A stretch of 64,000 nt of DNA from Neobacillus niacini. GTDB taxonomy: Bacteria > Bacillota > Bacilli > Bacillales > Cytobacillaceae. Location of the stretch: contig NZ_JAMBOX010000001.1 in the NCBI RefSeq assembly GCF_023715785.1, forward strand, positions 248,001 through 312,000, read 5' to 3'. Below are positions 16,614 to 25,777 of this stretch, one piece after another. The notes under the pieces are model-generated. The model was not told the origin of the DNA. It did no database searches and saw nothing but the letters and a program-made list of their open reading frames with translations. Positions within the stretch are counted from its first letter, which is position 1; each line of letters opens with the position of its first letter. Position numbers and translations under genes: made by a program.

Positions 16614-19600
16614 TTATCTGAAGTTGAGGACAGTTTTCTTCATTTTTTGGAGCATTTTGTCCCCAAGCAAGCTTATTGAGAACACTTCTTCCGATTTTTT
16701 GGATGGTTGTGTCTTCAAGACCCCTTTTTGAGGACACTTACTCTCGTTTTTATTGGGCTTTTTATCCTCAAGAGCCTTTTTTGAGGGCACTTCCACCCGA
16801 TTTTTAAATGATTCTGCTTTCAAGTGCCCTATTTGAGGACACCTCCACTCGTTTTTATGGGGCTTTTTGTCCTCAAGAGCCTTTTTTGAGGGCACTTCCA
16901 CCCGATTTTTGAATGGATTTGTCCTCAAGGGGCATATTGAGGCTTCTTTATGTTTTTTGGAAGGTTCTTTCCCCAAATTAGTTTTTTTTATTACTTTTAC
17001 GGTCGTGCTTCCGACAACAAGGTAACCGTCAACGATGGCGCGAAACTCTAGATATTCTTCCTCCTCATCCCAAACAAAATCTTCACGGTTGAATTTGAAT
17101 TGGCCTTTTTTCGCTTGGTTCTCTAAGCCTTTACTATCGTTATTGGCAGGGACACCGTTTATTTCTGCTGTCGATAAATCCACTTTTGCAAAGCTATATG
17201 GTTTCGGCAGCGTGACCTGAACAGTAAACACGCCTTTGTTGCCATTGATTACTTTCGGTAAAACTTCAATCGTGGCCTTAATATAAGCGGAAACGGTTTT
17301 AGTCACAGTCGTTTTTAAGCCGGCATGATCGACGGCTGTAATTTTAATCGTATTAACCCCCGGTTTATCAAGAGTGACTTTACCAGTGGTGTTCACAATG
17401 CCATTGACTTCCACAATTGTCTCTTTGATGCCGGATAGATTGTCGGTAGCTTGGTAATTTAAATCTAGAACGGCTCCAAGGGCATAATCCTTTGCAAAAT
17501 CAGCTTTTATCGTCGGCGCGGTTTGATCGATTTTCACTGTTGCAGTTTTGGTCTCTTCCACATTACCTGCCGCATCAACACTGTAGAAGGAAACCGTATG
17601 GGTGCCTTCTTTTTCAACAACAAAGCTTGTGCCTTCGACAAACTCAGAGCCATTGATAGAGTAGTAGGTTGCTTTGACGCCGCTTAAATCATCAGTTGCG
17701 GTTAGCTCTACATTCACTTTTTCGGTATACCATTTGTCCTCAACATTGCTTACGGTTGTTGGTGCAGCTTTATCTGTTTTCACTTCAATTGTATGTTTTT
17801 CTTCAATATTTCCAGCATTGTCGACGCTATAAAAAGCAACTTGATTTACACCTTCTTTATCGAGTACAAAGCTAGTGCCTTCCGCAAACTCAGAGCCATT
17901 GATAGAGTAATATGTTGCTTTCACTCCGCTTAGATCATCGGTTGCGGTTAGCTCAACATTTACTGCATCTGTATACCATTTATCCTCAACATTGCTAACA
18001 GTTACAGGGGCGTTTTTATCTACTTTCACTTCGACAGTTTGTTTTCCCTCAATATTTCCGGCATTGTCGATACTGTAGAAGGTAATCGTATTGACTCCTC
18101 CTTTATCAAGCACAATGCTGGTTCCTTCCTGGAAGTCAGCGCCATTTACGGAATAGTACGTGCTATGGACACCAGAAAGATCGTCAACTGCCGTCAGTTC
18201 AACTGCGACATCCTGGTTGTACCAGTCGCCGGTTGTGTTGGCAGTGGTTGTCGGTGCTTCCTTGTCGATTTTGACTTCGACCGTTCTCACTTCTTCGACG
18301 TTGCCAACATTGTCAACACTATAGAACGAAACGCTGTACACGCCTTCTTCTTCAAGAGCAAAGCTTGTACCTTCTGCAAATTCTGAACCATTTACAGCAT
18401 AATAGGTTGCCTTCACTCCGGACAGGTTATCCGTTGCGGTTAATTCAACATTCACATCTTTGTTATACCAATAAACACTCGTATTAATAACTGTTTCGGG
18501 AGCTTGTTTATCGACCTTTACGTCAACTGATTTGACTTTTTCGACATTTCCGGCGTTATCCACGCTGTAGAAGGAGACCGTGTGTACACCTTGTTTATCA
18601 AGAGTGACGCTTGTCCCTTCAACAAAATCGGTTCCGTTAATGGAATAATAGGTGCTCTTGACGCCGCTTAAGTCGTCAGTGGCAGTAAGAGTGACTACCA
18701 CATCCTCTTTTGACCACTCCAGATTTGTCTCTGCAGCCGTAACAGGCGGTGTAACATCGGAAGCTTTTTCGATATCAACCGTAACGGTTGCATAGTCGAT
18801 CGATTCGGTTCCGTCATGAGTGACTGGGACGATCAAGTACTCGTGGGTGCCTTCTTCTTCAGGAGTCGGTACTGTATAGGTTGGATCTTTTGTTGTTCCG
18901 ACAAGGACACGCTCGCCATCCACTTCTTTATAAACGTTATAGGAAGCTGCTTCTTCTACCGGTTCCCATGAGAGATTTATCTTATCGCCTTTTACTTCGG
19001 GTTTACTTGCTTCTGGTGCTGGTAATACTGGCACGACCTCCGCCACAACAACATTTGAGTAGGATGATTTTCCGAAACGGTCGGATTTTGCGACCACTGT
19101 ATATTCGTGTTTGCCTTGTTCTAAATCTTTAGCCATATAACCCGTTTTAGTAGTAGTGCTAATTAGGGTCGGTTGGCCATCTATTAATTTATAAATCTCA
19201 TATTCATTTGCATATGGTACGGAAGACCAGCTAATAATTGCACTATTTGCGGTATCCATATTCAGGATAGTCCTAGGAGCCTGTATTTCAGGAAAATCAA
19301 CCGTTACATCATATTCCTTTGGTGCAGATTCACCAAAACGGTCACTAACTGAAACAATTTCAAACGTATAATCCCCTTCAGGAAGATTGCTTAAATAGTA
19401 AGAACGACTAGTTGTCGTAGCAATGAGGTCCTTTTGATCACCATTAATTTGATAAACCTTATAATTTGTTGCATATTTTATGGATGACCATGACAGAAAT
19501 AAATCATTTCCATTATAGAAATAGGAATTGATTTGATCTGGCGGAAGTATTTCCGGATAATCGATTAGCACATTGATTTTACTGCCTTCCTTCGATTCTC

Positions 19601-20441
19601 CAAATCTGGAGCTATAGGAAGTAACTTCAAAAACATTTTCTCCCTCAGGAAGGTTCGAAATATATTGTCTTATATTTACCGTAGTGGCAAGAAATTCCCT
19701 TTCACCATTAACAATTCGATAAATATTATAGGATTCGGCATATGGAGCCTCTTTCCAGCTTAGCGTTGTATTATTAACGTCATAAATATAAGACGTTAAG
19801 CCTTCAGGCCCGGACATAATCGGGTACACAACGTTTACAACAAAGGAGCTTGCTCTTGATTCACCATACTTATCGTTGTAAGAGGTTAACGCGTATTCAT
19901 GCTGCCCCTCTGAAACATTGGTAATTGTTTTGCTCAACGTGGTCGAAGTAGCAAGTAATTCCCTTTGCCCATTTTTCACTTCGTAAATTTTATAGCCATT
20001 TGCAAACTCAACAGCATTCCATTTTAACGATACATCATTACCGTTATAAATAGTTGATGTCATTCCATTAGGCGGCTGCATTTCAGGATATTTAATCGTA
20101 ACTTCGATCGTAGTTGATAACTGCGACTCTCCAGCACTATTAGCGGCTGTAATTGCATAGGTATGAGTCCCTGCTGAAACACTTGGAAAATAGCGATTTA
20201 GATTCGAAGTTTGACTTAATTGAACTTTTGCTTCACCTTGAATCTCATAGACTCGATAAACAGATGCTCCACTAACAGCGTCCCATCTTAAAATGACATT
20301 ATCAAGCCCATCGAGAGTAAAGCGCACATTTGTCGGTGCATTCGGGATACTGGCGGCTAATGCTGATGTAATCGGTGAAAATAACTGCAATAGTAAAACA
20401 GCCAGGACCAACCAAGAAAGTTTCTTCTTTAATTTTTGCAT
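16614..20441 (-). CDS. Secreted FN3 and OmpL47-type repeat surface protein with repeat-derived tail
   Basis: A 1275-residue secreted protein. Residues 1-30 are a signal peptide (KKKLSWLVLAVLLLQLF, then ALAA). About six fibronectin type III modules follow (residues about 33-560), then five or six modules of about 78 residues of the OmpL47/Ig-like type (WYNKDVNVELTATDDLSGVK pattern with YYSINGSEFAEGTSF and VSFYSVDNAGN). A further Ig-like segment ends near residue 1155. The last about 115 residues are basic, contain FKNRVEVPSKKALEDKKP twice and are encoded by a 52-bp DNA array. No LPXTG or membrane anchor is visible. Directly downstream of flagellin, possibly an adhesin. Function unknown. Confidence 0.85.
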   Translation of the reverse strand: MQKLKKKLSWLVLAVLLLQLFSPITSALAASIPNAPTNVRFTLDGLDNVILRWDAVSGASVYRVYEIQGEAKVQLSQTSNLNRYFPSVSAGTHTYAITAANSAGESQLSTTIEVTIKYPEMQPPNGMTSTIYNGNDVSLKWNAVEFANGYKIYEVKNGQRELLATSTTLSKTITNVSEGQHEYALTSYNDKYGESRASSFVVNVVYPIMSGPEGLTSYIYDVNNTTLSWKEAPYAESYNIYRIVNGEREFLATTVNIRQYISNLPEGENVFEVTSYSSRFGESKEGSKINVLIDYPEILPPDQINSYFYNGNDLFLSWSSIKYATNYKVYQINGDQKDLIATTTSRSYYLSNLPEGDYTFEIVSVSDRFGESAPKEYDVTVDFPEIQAPRTILNMDTANSAIISWSSVPYANEYEIYKLIDGQPTLISTTTKTGYMAKDLEQGKHEYTVVAKSDRFGKSSYSNVVVAEVVPVLPAPEASKPEVKGDKINLSWEPVEEAASYNVYKEVDGERVLVGTTKDPTYTVPTPEEEGTHEYLIVPVTHDGTESIDYATVTVDIEKASDVTPPVTAAETNLEWSKEDVVVTLTATDDLSGVKSTYYSINGTDFVEGTSVTLDKQGVHTVSFYSVDNAGNVEKVKSVDVKVDKQAPETVINTSVYWYNKDVNVELTATDNLSGVKATYYAVNGSEFAEGTSFALEEEGVYSVSFYSVDNVGNVEEVRTVEVKIDKEAPTTTANTTGDWYNQDVAVELTAVDDLSGVHSTYYSVNGADFQEGTSIVLDKGGVNTITFYSIDNAGNIEGKQTVEVKVDKNAPVTVSNVEDKWYTDAVNVELTATDDLSGVKATYYSINGSEFAEGTSFVLDKEGVNQVAFYSVDNAGNIEEKHTIEVKTDKAAPTTVSNVEDKWYTEKVNVELTATDDLSGVKATYYSINGSEFVEGTSFVVEKEGTHTVSFYSVDAAGNVEETKTATVKIDQTAPTIKADFAKDYALGAVLDLNYQATDNLSGIKETIVEVNGIVNTTGKVTLDKPGVNTIKITAVDHAGLKTTVTKTVSAYIKATIEVLPKVINGNKGVFTVQVTLPKPYSFAKVDLSTAEINGVPANNDSKGLENQAKKGQFKFNREDFVWDEEEEYLEFRAIVDGYLVVGSTTVKVIKKTNLGKEPSKKHKEASICPLRTNPFKNRVEVPSKKALEDKKPHKNEWRCPQIGHLKAESFKNRVEVPSKKALEDKKPNKNESKCPQKGVLKTQPSKKSEEVFSISLLGDKMLQKMKKTVLNFR
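16624..16965. repeat. 52-bp tandem repeat array, translated as the C-terminus of the FN3 protein
   Basis: TTGAGG-type units start at 16624, 16676, 16728, 16781, 16833, 16886 and 16937, a spacing of 51-53 bases. Each unit has imperfect dyad ends (TTGAGGACA and TGTCCTCAA) around an AT-rich centre. The same family occurs at 47971-48130. The minus-strand reading frame stays open through every unit although 52 is not a multiple of three. Confidence 0.9.
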
Positions 20442-20473
20442 ACCCTATTCTCCTTATCTTTCATAGATAGCCT

Positions 20474-20507
20474 AAAAAGAAGTCCCTTCTTTTAAGAGAC
20501 TTCTTTT
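20474..20507 (-). terminator. Flagellin terminator
   Basis: On the minus strand AAAAGAAGTCTCTT pairs with AAGGGACTTCTTTT (14 pairs with one wobble), five-base loop, then TT. It lies about 20 bases after the flagellin stop. Some readthrough into the FN3 gene is possible. Confidence 0.85.
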
Positions 20508-20527
20508 CAATTTTAAAAAACTAGTTC

Positions 20528-22132
20528 TTAACCACGAAGAAGCTGTAACACACCTTGAGGCTGCTGATTAGCCTGAGCCAGCATTGATTGAGCTGCTTGA
20601 GAAAGAATGTTATTTTTCGTAAATTGCATCATTTCATTTGCCATATCAACATCTCTTAAACGAGATTCGGCAGCCGTTAAGTTTTCAGATGAAGTTCCAA
20701 GGCTGTTGATGGTATGCTCTAATCGGTTCTGAATAGCACCTAGCTTAGAACGTTCAGACGAAACAGTGCTGATCGCTTTATCTAAAACATTTAAAGCTTT
20801 TTCAGCGCCAACTTCACTCATTAACGAGATATTTACACCATCTTTCTTAAGTCCAAGAGCCACTGAATCCATTGCGTTAATACCGATTTCTAATGTCTGT
20901 CCGGAGTTGGCACCTACATGGATGGAAACGGTGTTGTTGGCAGAACCTACTGTTATCGTAGAGACATCGCCTGTAGCAATAGTGTCGTTAAAGGATAATT
21001 GCAGGTTAGAAACTTGAACCACAGAGTTGGAACGAACTGCAATTCTGCCATCGCCTTTGCCCGCTGCACCGTCGCCGTTAATATCTACTTTCGCAATAAA
21101 GTCATCCTTGTTCCCGGCAACCTGGATTTGTTGAAGTCCGTCATTCGTTCCGCCATTCATTTCTTGATTGAATGAAGTACGGACAATTCCTTCTGATGAT
21201 GAAGCTGTGATCGTAATGGTACTAATATCATTGGCAGCGCCGGATTGTCCAGTAATCACCAACGAGTTAGCTGATGATGCTGCTAAGTCAAGACCTAAAG
21301 CATCTGCGTCTGCTGTAGCAGCACCGCCAGCTGTATCCACTGAAACAGATGCTGCACCTAGTGTATTTTTAACCGATGCCATAAAGTCATCTAGAGTACT
21401 TTCAGCTGTTACCACATAAACTGAATTCTTCACCTCGCCGCCAACAACTGCGGATAGAGAAATTTCATCTCCTACTTGGAGACCATAGTTGCTAGTGCCA
21501 TCGCCTAGGTTAGTTAGTTTAGTTCCCCCAGTAACCTGTGCAGGCGTTGTACCATTATGATCCATTAATGTGCCAGTCTGCCAAATGGATGCAGTCGCTG
21601 CAGCTAAAGGACCAGTAGTTGTTACCGTTGTAGTTCCTGCTGCTGCTGTGGAAGAAGCAACGACATTTGCAACTGCTCCTCCTGTTGATTGAGCAAATTT
21701 AGCAGTTTTTGAGATATCACCGTTTAGAATCTTGAAGCTGTTGAATTCTGTATCGTTGGCAACACGGTCGATTTCATCGATGAGTTGGTTAACTTCTGTC
21801 TGGATATTTTGTTTGTCTTGTGTTGTCGAAGTTCCGTTGGCAGCTTGGTTAGCAAGCTCACGAACACGCTGAAGAATGCTGTGTGTTTCGTTCATTGCGC
21901 CTTCTGCTGTTTGGATTAAGGAAATACCGTCTTGAGCGTTACGAGATGCCTGATCCAAACCGCGGATCTGCGCTCTCATTTTTTCAGAGATTGCCAATCC
22001 AGTAGCATCGTCAGCCGCACGGTTGATACGTAAACCTGATGATAATTTTTCCAAGTTCTTAGATGCTGCGTTTGAGTTTGCACTTAATTGGTGGTAAGCG
22101 TTTAGTGCGGAAATGTTATGATTAATTCTCAT
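20528..22132 (-). CDS. hag: Flagellin
   Basis: Filament subunit of 534 residues, much longer than the roughly 300 residues of B. subtilis Hag. The conserved D0/D1 ends are present ([18 protein letters not shown] and [15 protein letters not shown] at the start, [23 protein letters not shown] and [18 protein letters not shown] at the end). The extra length is a Thr/Ala/Gly-rich variable D2/D3 domain (residues about 145-400). The ribosome site AGGAGG is strong. No fliW or csrA lies beside it, unlike B. subtilis, and I could not find a convincing sigma-D promoter in the 150 bases upstream. Confidence 0.98.
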   Translation of the reverse strand: MRINHNISALNAYHQLSANSNAASKNLEKLSSGLRINRAADDATGLAISEKMRAQIRGLDQASRNAQDGISLIQTAEGAMNETHSILQRVRELANQAANGTSTTQDKQNIQTEVNQLIDEIDRVANDTEFNSFKILNGDISKTAKFAQSTGGAVANVVASSTAAAGTTTVTTTGPLAAATASIWQTGTLMDHNGTTPAQVTGGTKLTNLGDGTSNYGLQVGDEISLSAVVGGEVKNSVYVVTAESTLDDFMASVKNTLGAASVSVDTAGGAATADADALGLDLAASSANSLVITGQSGAANDISTITITASSSEGIVRTSFNQEMNGGTNDGLQQIQVAGNKDDFIAKVDINGDGAAGKGDGRIAVRSNSVVQVSNLQLSFNDTIATGDVSTITVGSANNTVSIHVGANSGQTLEIGINAMDSVALGLKKDGVNISLMSEVGAEKALNVLDKAISTVSSERSKLGAIQNRLEHTINSLGTSSENLTAAESRLRDVDMANEMMQFTKNNILSQAAQSMLAQANQQPQGVLQLLRG

Positions 22133-22285
22133 ATCTTTCTTTCCTCCTATTTTTTCAAAAGTTTTGTTATTACCTTGCTACTAATAAGTAACGACATTAT
22201 TTGCGGAGTGGAGAGTGGCTAGAGAAGGTTTTTTCGATATTTTTTCTCAAAATAAATAGGCTACTTACATTTCCTGCCGACACAT

Positions 22286-22316
22286 AAAAAAAAGCACCCC
22301 GCATTCCACGAGGCAC
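22286..22316 (-). terminator. Terminator of the flgM-flgN-flgK-flgL operon
   Basis: GTGCCTCG pairs with CGGGGTGC around a seven-base loop and is followed by eight T residues on the minus strand. It lies 18 bases after the flgL stop, so flagellin has its own promoter. Confidence 0.85.
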
Positions 22317-22334
22317 CCCTATAACCAAACTATA

Positions 22335-23213
22335 TTAACGTAAAAAATCCACCAAAGTAGGCTGGATCGCCTTTGCACCTGACGACAGCGCTGCATTCAA
22401 AATCGTTTGCTGAGTAGTGAAGTCAGTGATAACTTTTGCCAAATCGGCATCTTCCGCTTTCGAAAGGATTTTTTGGGTTGTCAGTTCCGTCTCATCCAGG
22501 CGATTGACCATCATTTCCAGACGGTTGACATTGGTCCCCACGACAGAACGGTGGGCCAAAAGGTTGTTGAGCTGCTTATCCAATGTGCCCAAGAGCTGTT
22601 CGGGATTGTTACCCACTTCCAGTTCACCGGCAATTTTTTCAACCGTTTCGATTAAACTCAGGCCATCAGCTGTAAAATCAAAAATTTCCGTCCCGTTCAC
22701 ATTGACGTTCATGTAGATGCCTTGGCCGACGTTCCATGACAACGGATTGGGATTGCTATTCACAAACTTCCCATCCTGAAACGGGGCCGTGTCGGTATCC
22801 GTTCCAGAAAACAAAAAACGGTCGCCGATTTTAGCGTTGGCAATATCGCTGATTTCGCCAATCAGCTGTCGCAATCCTACTGCAATTGTCTGCCCCGATT
22901 CCTGATTATTCACGCCATTGCTGCCTTGAACCGTCAGCTCGCGCGCTTTTTGCATCACCTGCGTCAAGTCGTCCAAGGCTTTATCCGTTGCTTCGAGCCA
23001 ATTCAGCCCATCCTCGGCATTCCGCTTGAACTGCTCGGTTTCCACCAGCGCCGAGCGGTAGGACATAATTTGAATCGACTTCACCGGGTCATCCGACGGC
23101 TTATTAATTGCCTTGCCGGATACGATCTGTTCCTGATACTGACTTAACGAACGATAATTTTGCTGGATATTCCGAATCATTTGCACACCCAGCATTTTTT
23201 GTGTAATCCGCAT
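22335..23213 (-). CDS. flgL: Flagellar hook-filament junction protein FlgL (HAP3)
   Basis: Joins hook and filament. The 292-residue product has the flagellin-like N-terminus MRITQKMLGVQMIRNIQQNY and the FlgL markers QIVSGKAINKPSDDPVK and GDRFLFSGTDTDTAPF, plus a flagellin-type C-terminal helix. It lies 24 bases after flgK. The yviE, fliW and csrA genes that follow flgL in B. subtilis are absent, and a terminator comes directly after. Confidence 0.96.
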   Translation of the reverse strand: MRITQKMLGVQMIRNIQQNYRSLSQYQEQIVSGKAINKPSDDPVKSIQIMSYRSALVETEQFKRNAEDGLNWLEATDKALDDLTQVMQKARELTVQGSNGVNNQESGQTIAVGLRQLIGEISDIANAKIGDRFLFSGTDTDTAPFQDGKFVNSNPNPLSWNVGQGIYMNVNVNGTEIFDFTADGLSLIETVEKIAGELEVGNNPEQLLGTLDKQLNNLLAHRSVVGTNVNRLEMMVNRLDETELTTQKILSKAEDADLAKVITDFTTQQTILNAALSSGAKAIQPTLVDFLR

Positions 23214-23237
23214 GACTTACTCACCCCCGCTCAAAAA

Positions 23238-24686
23238 TTAAATACCAACTCGCCCAGTTCCATTAATTAATTTATCAAGAATTTCATCCATCACGGAAAT
23301 GTAGCGGGAAGCGGCATTGTACGACTGCTGGAACCGAACCATATTGATCATTTCCTCATCAATCGAAACCCCGGAGACGGATTGACGCCGATTTTCTGCA
23401 TGCTGCACCAGCAAATCCGCGTTATTCTCCTTTTGCATCGCCTCTTGCGTTTTAATCCCGATTTCACCGACTATCGTCCGGTAAAAATTATTCAGCGTGC
23501 CTGATTGATTGGAAAAAGACAGGCCTTTAAATTTCAAATCATTCAGCATATTGGCGTTTTGTGCATCCCCAGTGTTTGCCGCTTGTGCTGCTGCAATTTT
23601 ATTTAGCGAAGCCACAATCAACGGATTAACGGTAATATCACCAGCCGTTGTAGGAGAACCGCTGCCAGCCTTGGTCACAAAAAACGGAATTTGCTCAAGA
23701 GGGGCAGTCGGGTCATTTTTTCGATTTTGGATATCATCCAAGTTCATCGCGTTGACGCCCGCATGGATGCTGTTGACCTCTTGGCTGAACATCGTTACCA
23801 TTTCATTGATTTTTGCCATAAAGGAAGGAAGGTCTTGCGTTAACGACTCCACCATTCCCGCGATTTCTCCGGACTTCAGCGTAATGCTTTGCCCGTTCAA
23901 CTTCGGCTGGTTACTGGCGCTGTCAAACGTTAGCGAGAAGCTTTGGTCCCCATTGACCAAATACTCCTGGCCGATGTATAAATCGACCATGCCATTGGCC
24001 ATAGGCTTCACTTGAATGTCAGCCATTTTTGAAATCCGGTCCACCAGCAAATCCCGTTTGTCCATTAAATCGTTGGGCTGCTGCCCGGAAGCGATCATTT
24101 TTGCGATTTGCGTGTTTAACTCACTAACCTGTTTGGTCAGATTATTCATTTCGGTCATTTTTGTAGTGATATTATTTTTTATATCAAGGCTTACATTGTC
24201 AATAGAATCTGAGATTTGATTAAACTGATCCGCCAGCGCCTGACTGTTGGAAAGCACCACCGCCCGGGCCGCCAGACTGTCAGGCTCCTTCGACAAATCC
24301 TCCCACGACTGCCAAAAGCGGTCGAACGCCGCCTGCAAACCATTATCGGTAGGCTCGTTTAACGTCTGCTCAATTTTTGCAAGCGTATCCTGCTTGACAC
24401 TCCAATATCCGAGCTGCTCATTTTGCGTACGAAACTGGCCATCTAAAAAAGAGTCCCGGATGCGGGTAATTTCCTTTGTGTCAACACCGGTTCCCAGCTG
24501 ATACGGGCCTTTTCCGGCATTCATCCCCGGGTAGGTAAGCGGGTTGGATGCTTCGGTGATGGCTTTTTGCCTTGTGTATCCTTCGGTATTGGCATTCGCG
24601 ATATTGTGGCCGGTGACACTTAGTGCTGTGGACGATGCAAAAATGGCCCGTTTTCCTAGTTCAATCCCGTGAAATGTTGACGTCAT
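23238..24686 (-). CDS. flgK: Flagellar hook-associated protein FlgK (HAP1)
   Basis: First hook-filament junction protein, 482 residues. N-terminal axial motif ALSVTGHNIANANTEGYTRQ, FlgK-specific segments (NEPTDNGLQAAFDRFWQSWE and PNDLMDKRDLLVDRISKMAD) and the C-terminal SGVSIDEEMINMVRFQQSYN are all present. It lies 15 bases after the flgN-like gene. Confidence 0.97.
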   Translation of the reverse strand: MTSTFHGIELGKRAIFASSTALSVTGHNIANANTEGYTRQKAITEASNPLTYPGMNAGKGPYQLGTGVDTKEITRIRDSFLDGQFRTQNEQLGYWSVKQDTLAKIEQTLNEPTDNGLQAAFDRFWQSWEDLSKEPDSLAARAVVLSNSQALADQFNQISDSIDNVSLDIKNNITTKMTEMNNLTKQVSELNTQIAKMIASGQQPNDLMDKRDLLVDRISKMADIQVKPMANGMVDLYIGQEYLVNGDQSFSLTFDSASNQPKLNGQSITLKSGEIAGMVESLTQDLPSFMAKINEMVTMFSQEVNSIHAGVNAMNLDDIQNRKNDPTAPLEQIPFFVTKAGSGSPTTAGDITVNPLIVASLNKIAAAQAANTGDAQNANMLNDLKFKGLSFSNQSGTLNNFYRTIVGEIGIKTQEAMQKENNADLLVQHAENRRQSVSGVSIDEEMINMVRFQQSYNAASRYISVMDEILDKLINGTGRVGI

Positions 24687-24701
24687 CTGGCATCCTCCCT
24701 G

Positions 24702-25169
24702 TTACACCTTTGCGTCGAAAAAGCTTCTTGACGCGTTTGACGGCGTGTACTGTTTCGCCGAATAGGTCAGCGGTTGTTCTTGTTTTTGTGTGAATAGCCC
24801 GAGCATGCTGTTGATGTACTGCAAGGACGACTCAATGAGCTGCCGGTTTAAATGGTTCTGCTGCTCTAAGGCTGCTAATTTTTCTTTGAGTTCGGTTTGA
24901 TAGTTTAGCAGTTCGCCACGTTCTTCGGCTGCTTCCGCTATTAACTCACTCAATGTCTTTGATTGGTAAGCGATGGTTTCCTGCTGGCGTCGTTCTTCAA
25001 GCTGGCTGATCTCTTTGATTAACGCAGATTCTTTTGGAAAAATCGCAAGAAGCTGCTCGGAGTCTCCCTTGATAAGTGCTGCTTGTTTTTCCTTTCCGAC
25101 TACGAGCAGTTTCTCATAAACGGTCATCATTTCTTGTAAAATCGTTTTTAACGGCTCGGACGATGTCAT
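24702..25169 (-). CDS. flgN: FlgN-like flagellar export chaperone
   Basis: Putative chaperone for FlgK and FlgL. The 155-residue product is almost entirely helical and rich in Glu, Gln and Leu, with a PF05130-like pattern (LLVVGKEKQAALIKGDSEQL, then LNRQLIESSLQYINSMLGLF). It lies between flgM (four-base overlap) and flgK, as yvyG/flgN does in B. subtilis. The sequence is weakly conserved, so context carries much of the call. Confidence 0.85.
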   Translation of the reverse strand: MTSSEPLKTILQEMMTVYEKLLVVGKEKQAALIKGDSEQLLAIFPKESALIKEISQLEERRQQETIAYQSKTLSELIAEAAEERGELLNYQTELKEKLAALEQQNHLNRQLIESSLQYINSMLGLFTQKQEQPLTYSAKQYTPSNASRSFFDAKV

Positions 25170-25429
25170 TTTTCCGACCCTCTGTCCCAGGATTCCAGCA
25201 ACTTTTCGGCGATTTTGCCGCTGTCTGCTTTGTAGGTGCCGTTTTCGATTTGCTGCTTCAGTTCCTGGATTCGTTTTTCGCGTTCTGCACTGATTTTTTC
25301 CTGTGCCGCCGGAGAAAACTCGATTTTGTCCACTTGGACCTTTTTGCTCACGTCCGCCTGCGGCGCTTTGTTGACATGATTTTGATAGGATTGATACGCC
25401 TGAATCCGGTTGAAATCATTAATTTTCAT
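25166..25429 (-). CDS. flgM: Anti-sigma-D factor FlgM
   Basis: Holds sigma-D inactive until the hook is complete. The 87-residue product begins MKINDFNRIQAYQSYQN, carries VQVDKIEFSPAAQEK and ends with the sigma-binding helices (IQELKQQIENGTYKADSGKI). First gene of flgM-flgN-flgK-flgL. The ribosome site AAAGGAG precedes the ATG. A 21-bp tandem array starts about 40 bases upstream, and no clear sigma-D promoter is visible between them. Confidence 0.95.
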   Translation of the reverse strand: MKINDFNRIQAYQSYQNHVNKAPQADVSKKVQVDKIEFSPAAQEKISAEREKRIQELKQQIENGTYKADSGKIAEKLLESWDRGSEK

Positions 25430-25468
25430 ATCGACCAGCTCCTTTCTTTTTTCAAAAATATCTATTCT

Positions 25469-25657
25469 GCAAGTTGAAAATTGTTATCCGCAAGTTGGAT
25501 GCGCTTATTCGCAAGTTAGGCTCCGTTATTCGCAAGTTGGATGGTGCTATCTGCAAGTTGGAGGCTGCTATCCACAAGTTAGACGTCGGTATCCGCAAGT
25601 TGGGCGCTGTCAACCGCAAGTTGAACCCTGCCATCTGCGAAGGTGGATGCCGGTATC
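25469..25657. repeat. 21-bp tandem repeat array (GCAAGTTGGATG type)
   Basis: Nine units start exactly every 21 bases (25469, 25490, 25511, 25532, 25553, 25574, 25595, 25616, 25637). The consensus is GCAAGTT-N8-TATC-C, with the GCAAGTT core best kept. It fills the divergent gap between flgM and the PilZ gene. It is not CRISPR-like, because whole units vary and there are no separate spacers. Confidence 0.9.
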
Positions 25658-25777
25658 TAACCAGTAATCTATATAATCTAATAACGGCCCAATCACCAAA
25701 AGTGTTTAGCCCCCTTTTCATATTTCGTGCTTGGTGGTAAATTTTTTATATTGGAGAAAAAAGATAAGGGGAAGAGT

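Noticed and set aside
22133-22285. Sigma-D promoter for flagellin
   Set aside because: I looked for TAAA-N15-GCCGATAT on the minus strand. Only weak partial matches (GTCGTTAC, GCCACTCT) without a -35 were found, so no site is called.
25469-25657. CRISPR-like array
   Set aside because: Units are contiguous, 21 bases long and vary throughout; there are no constant repeats separated by unique spacers and no cas genes.
25452-25721. Open frames on both strands across the 21-bp array
   Set aside because: They exist because the 21-base period keeps the frame open; there is no ribosome site and the peptides are pure repeat translation (SNLRI phrases).
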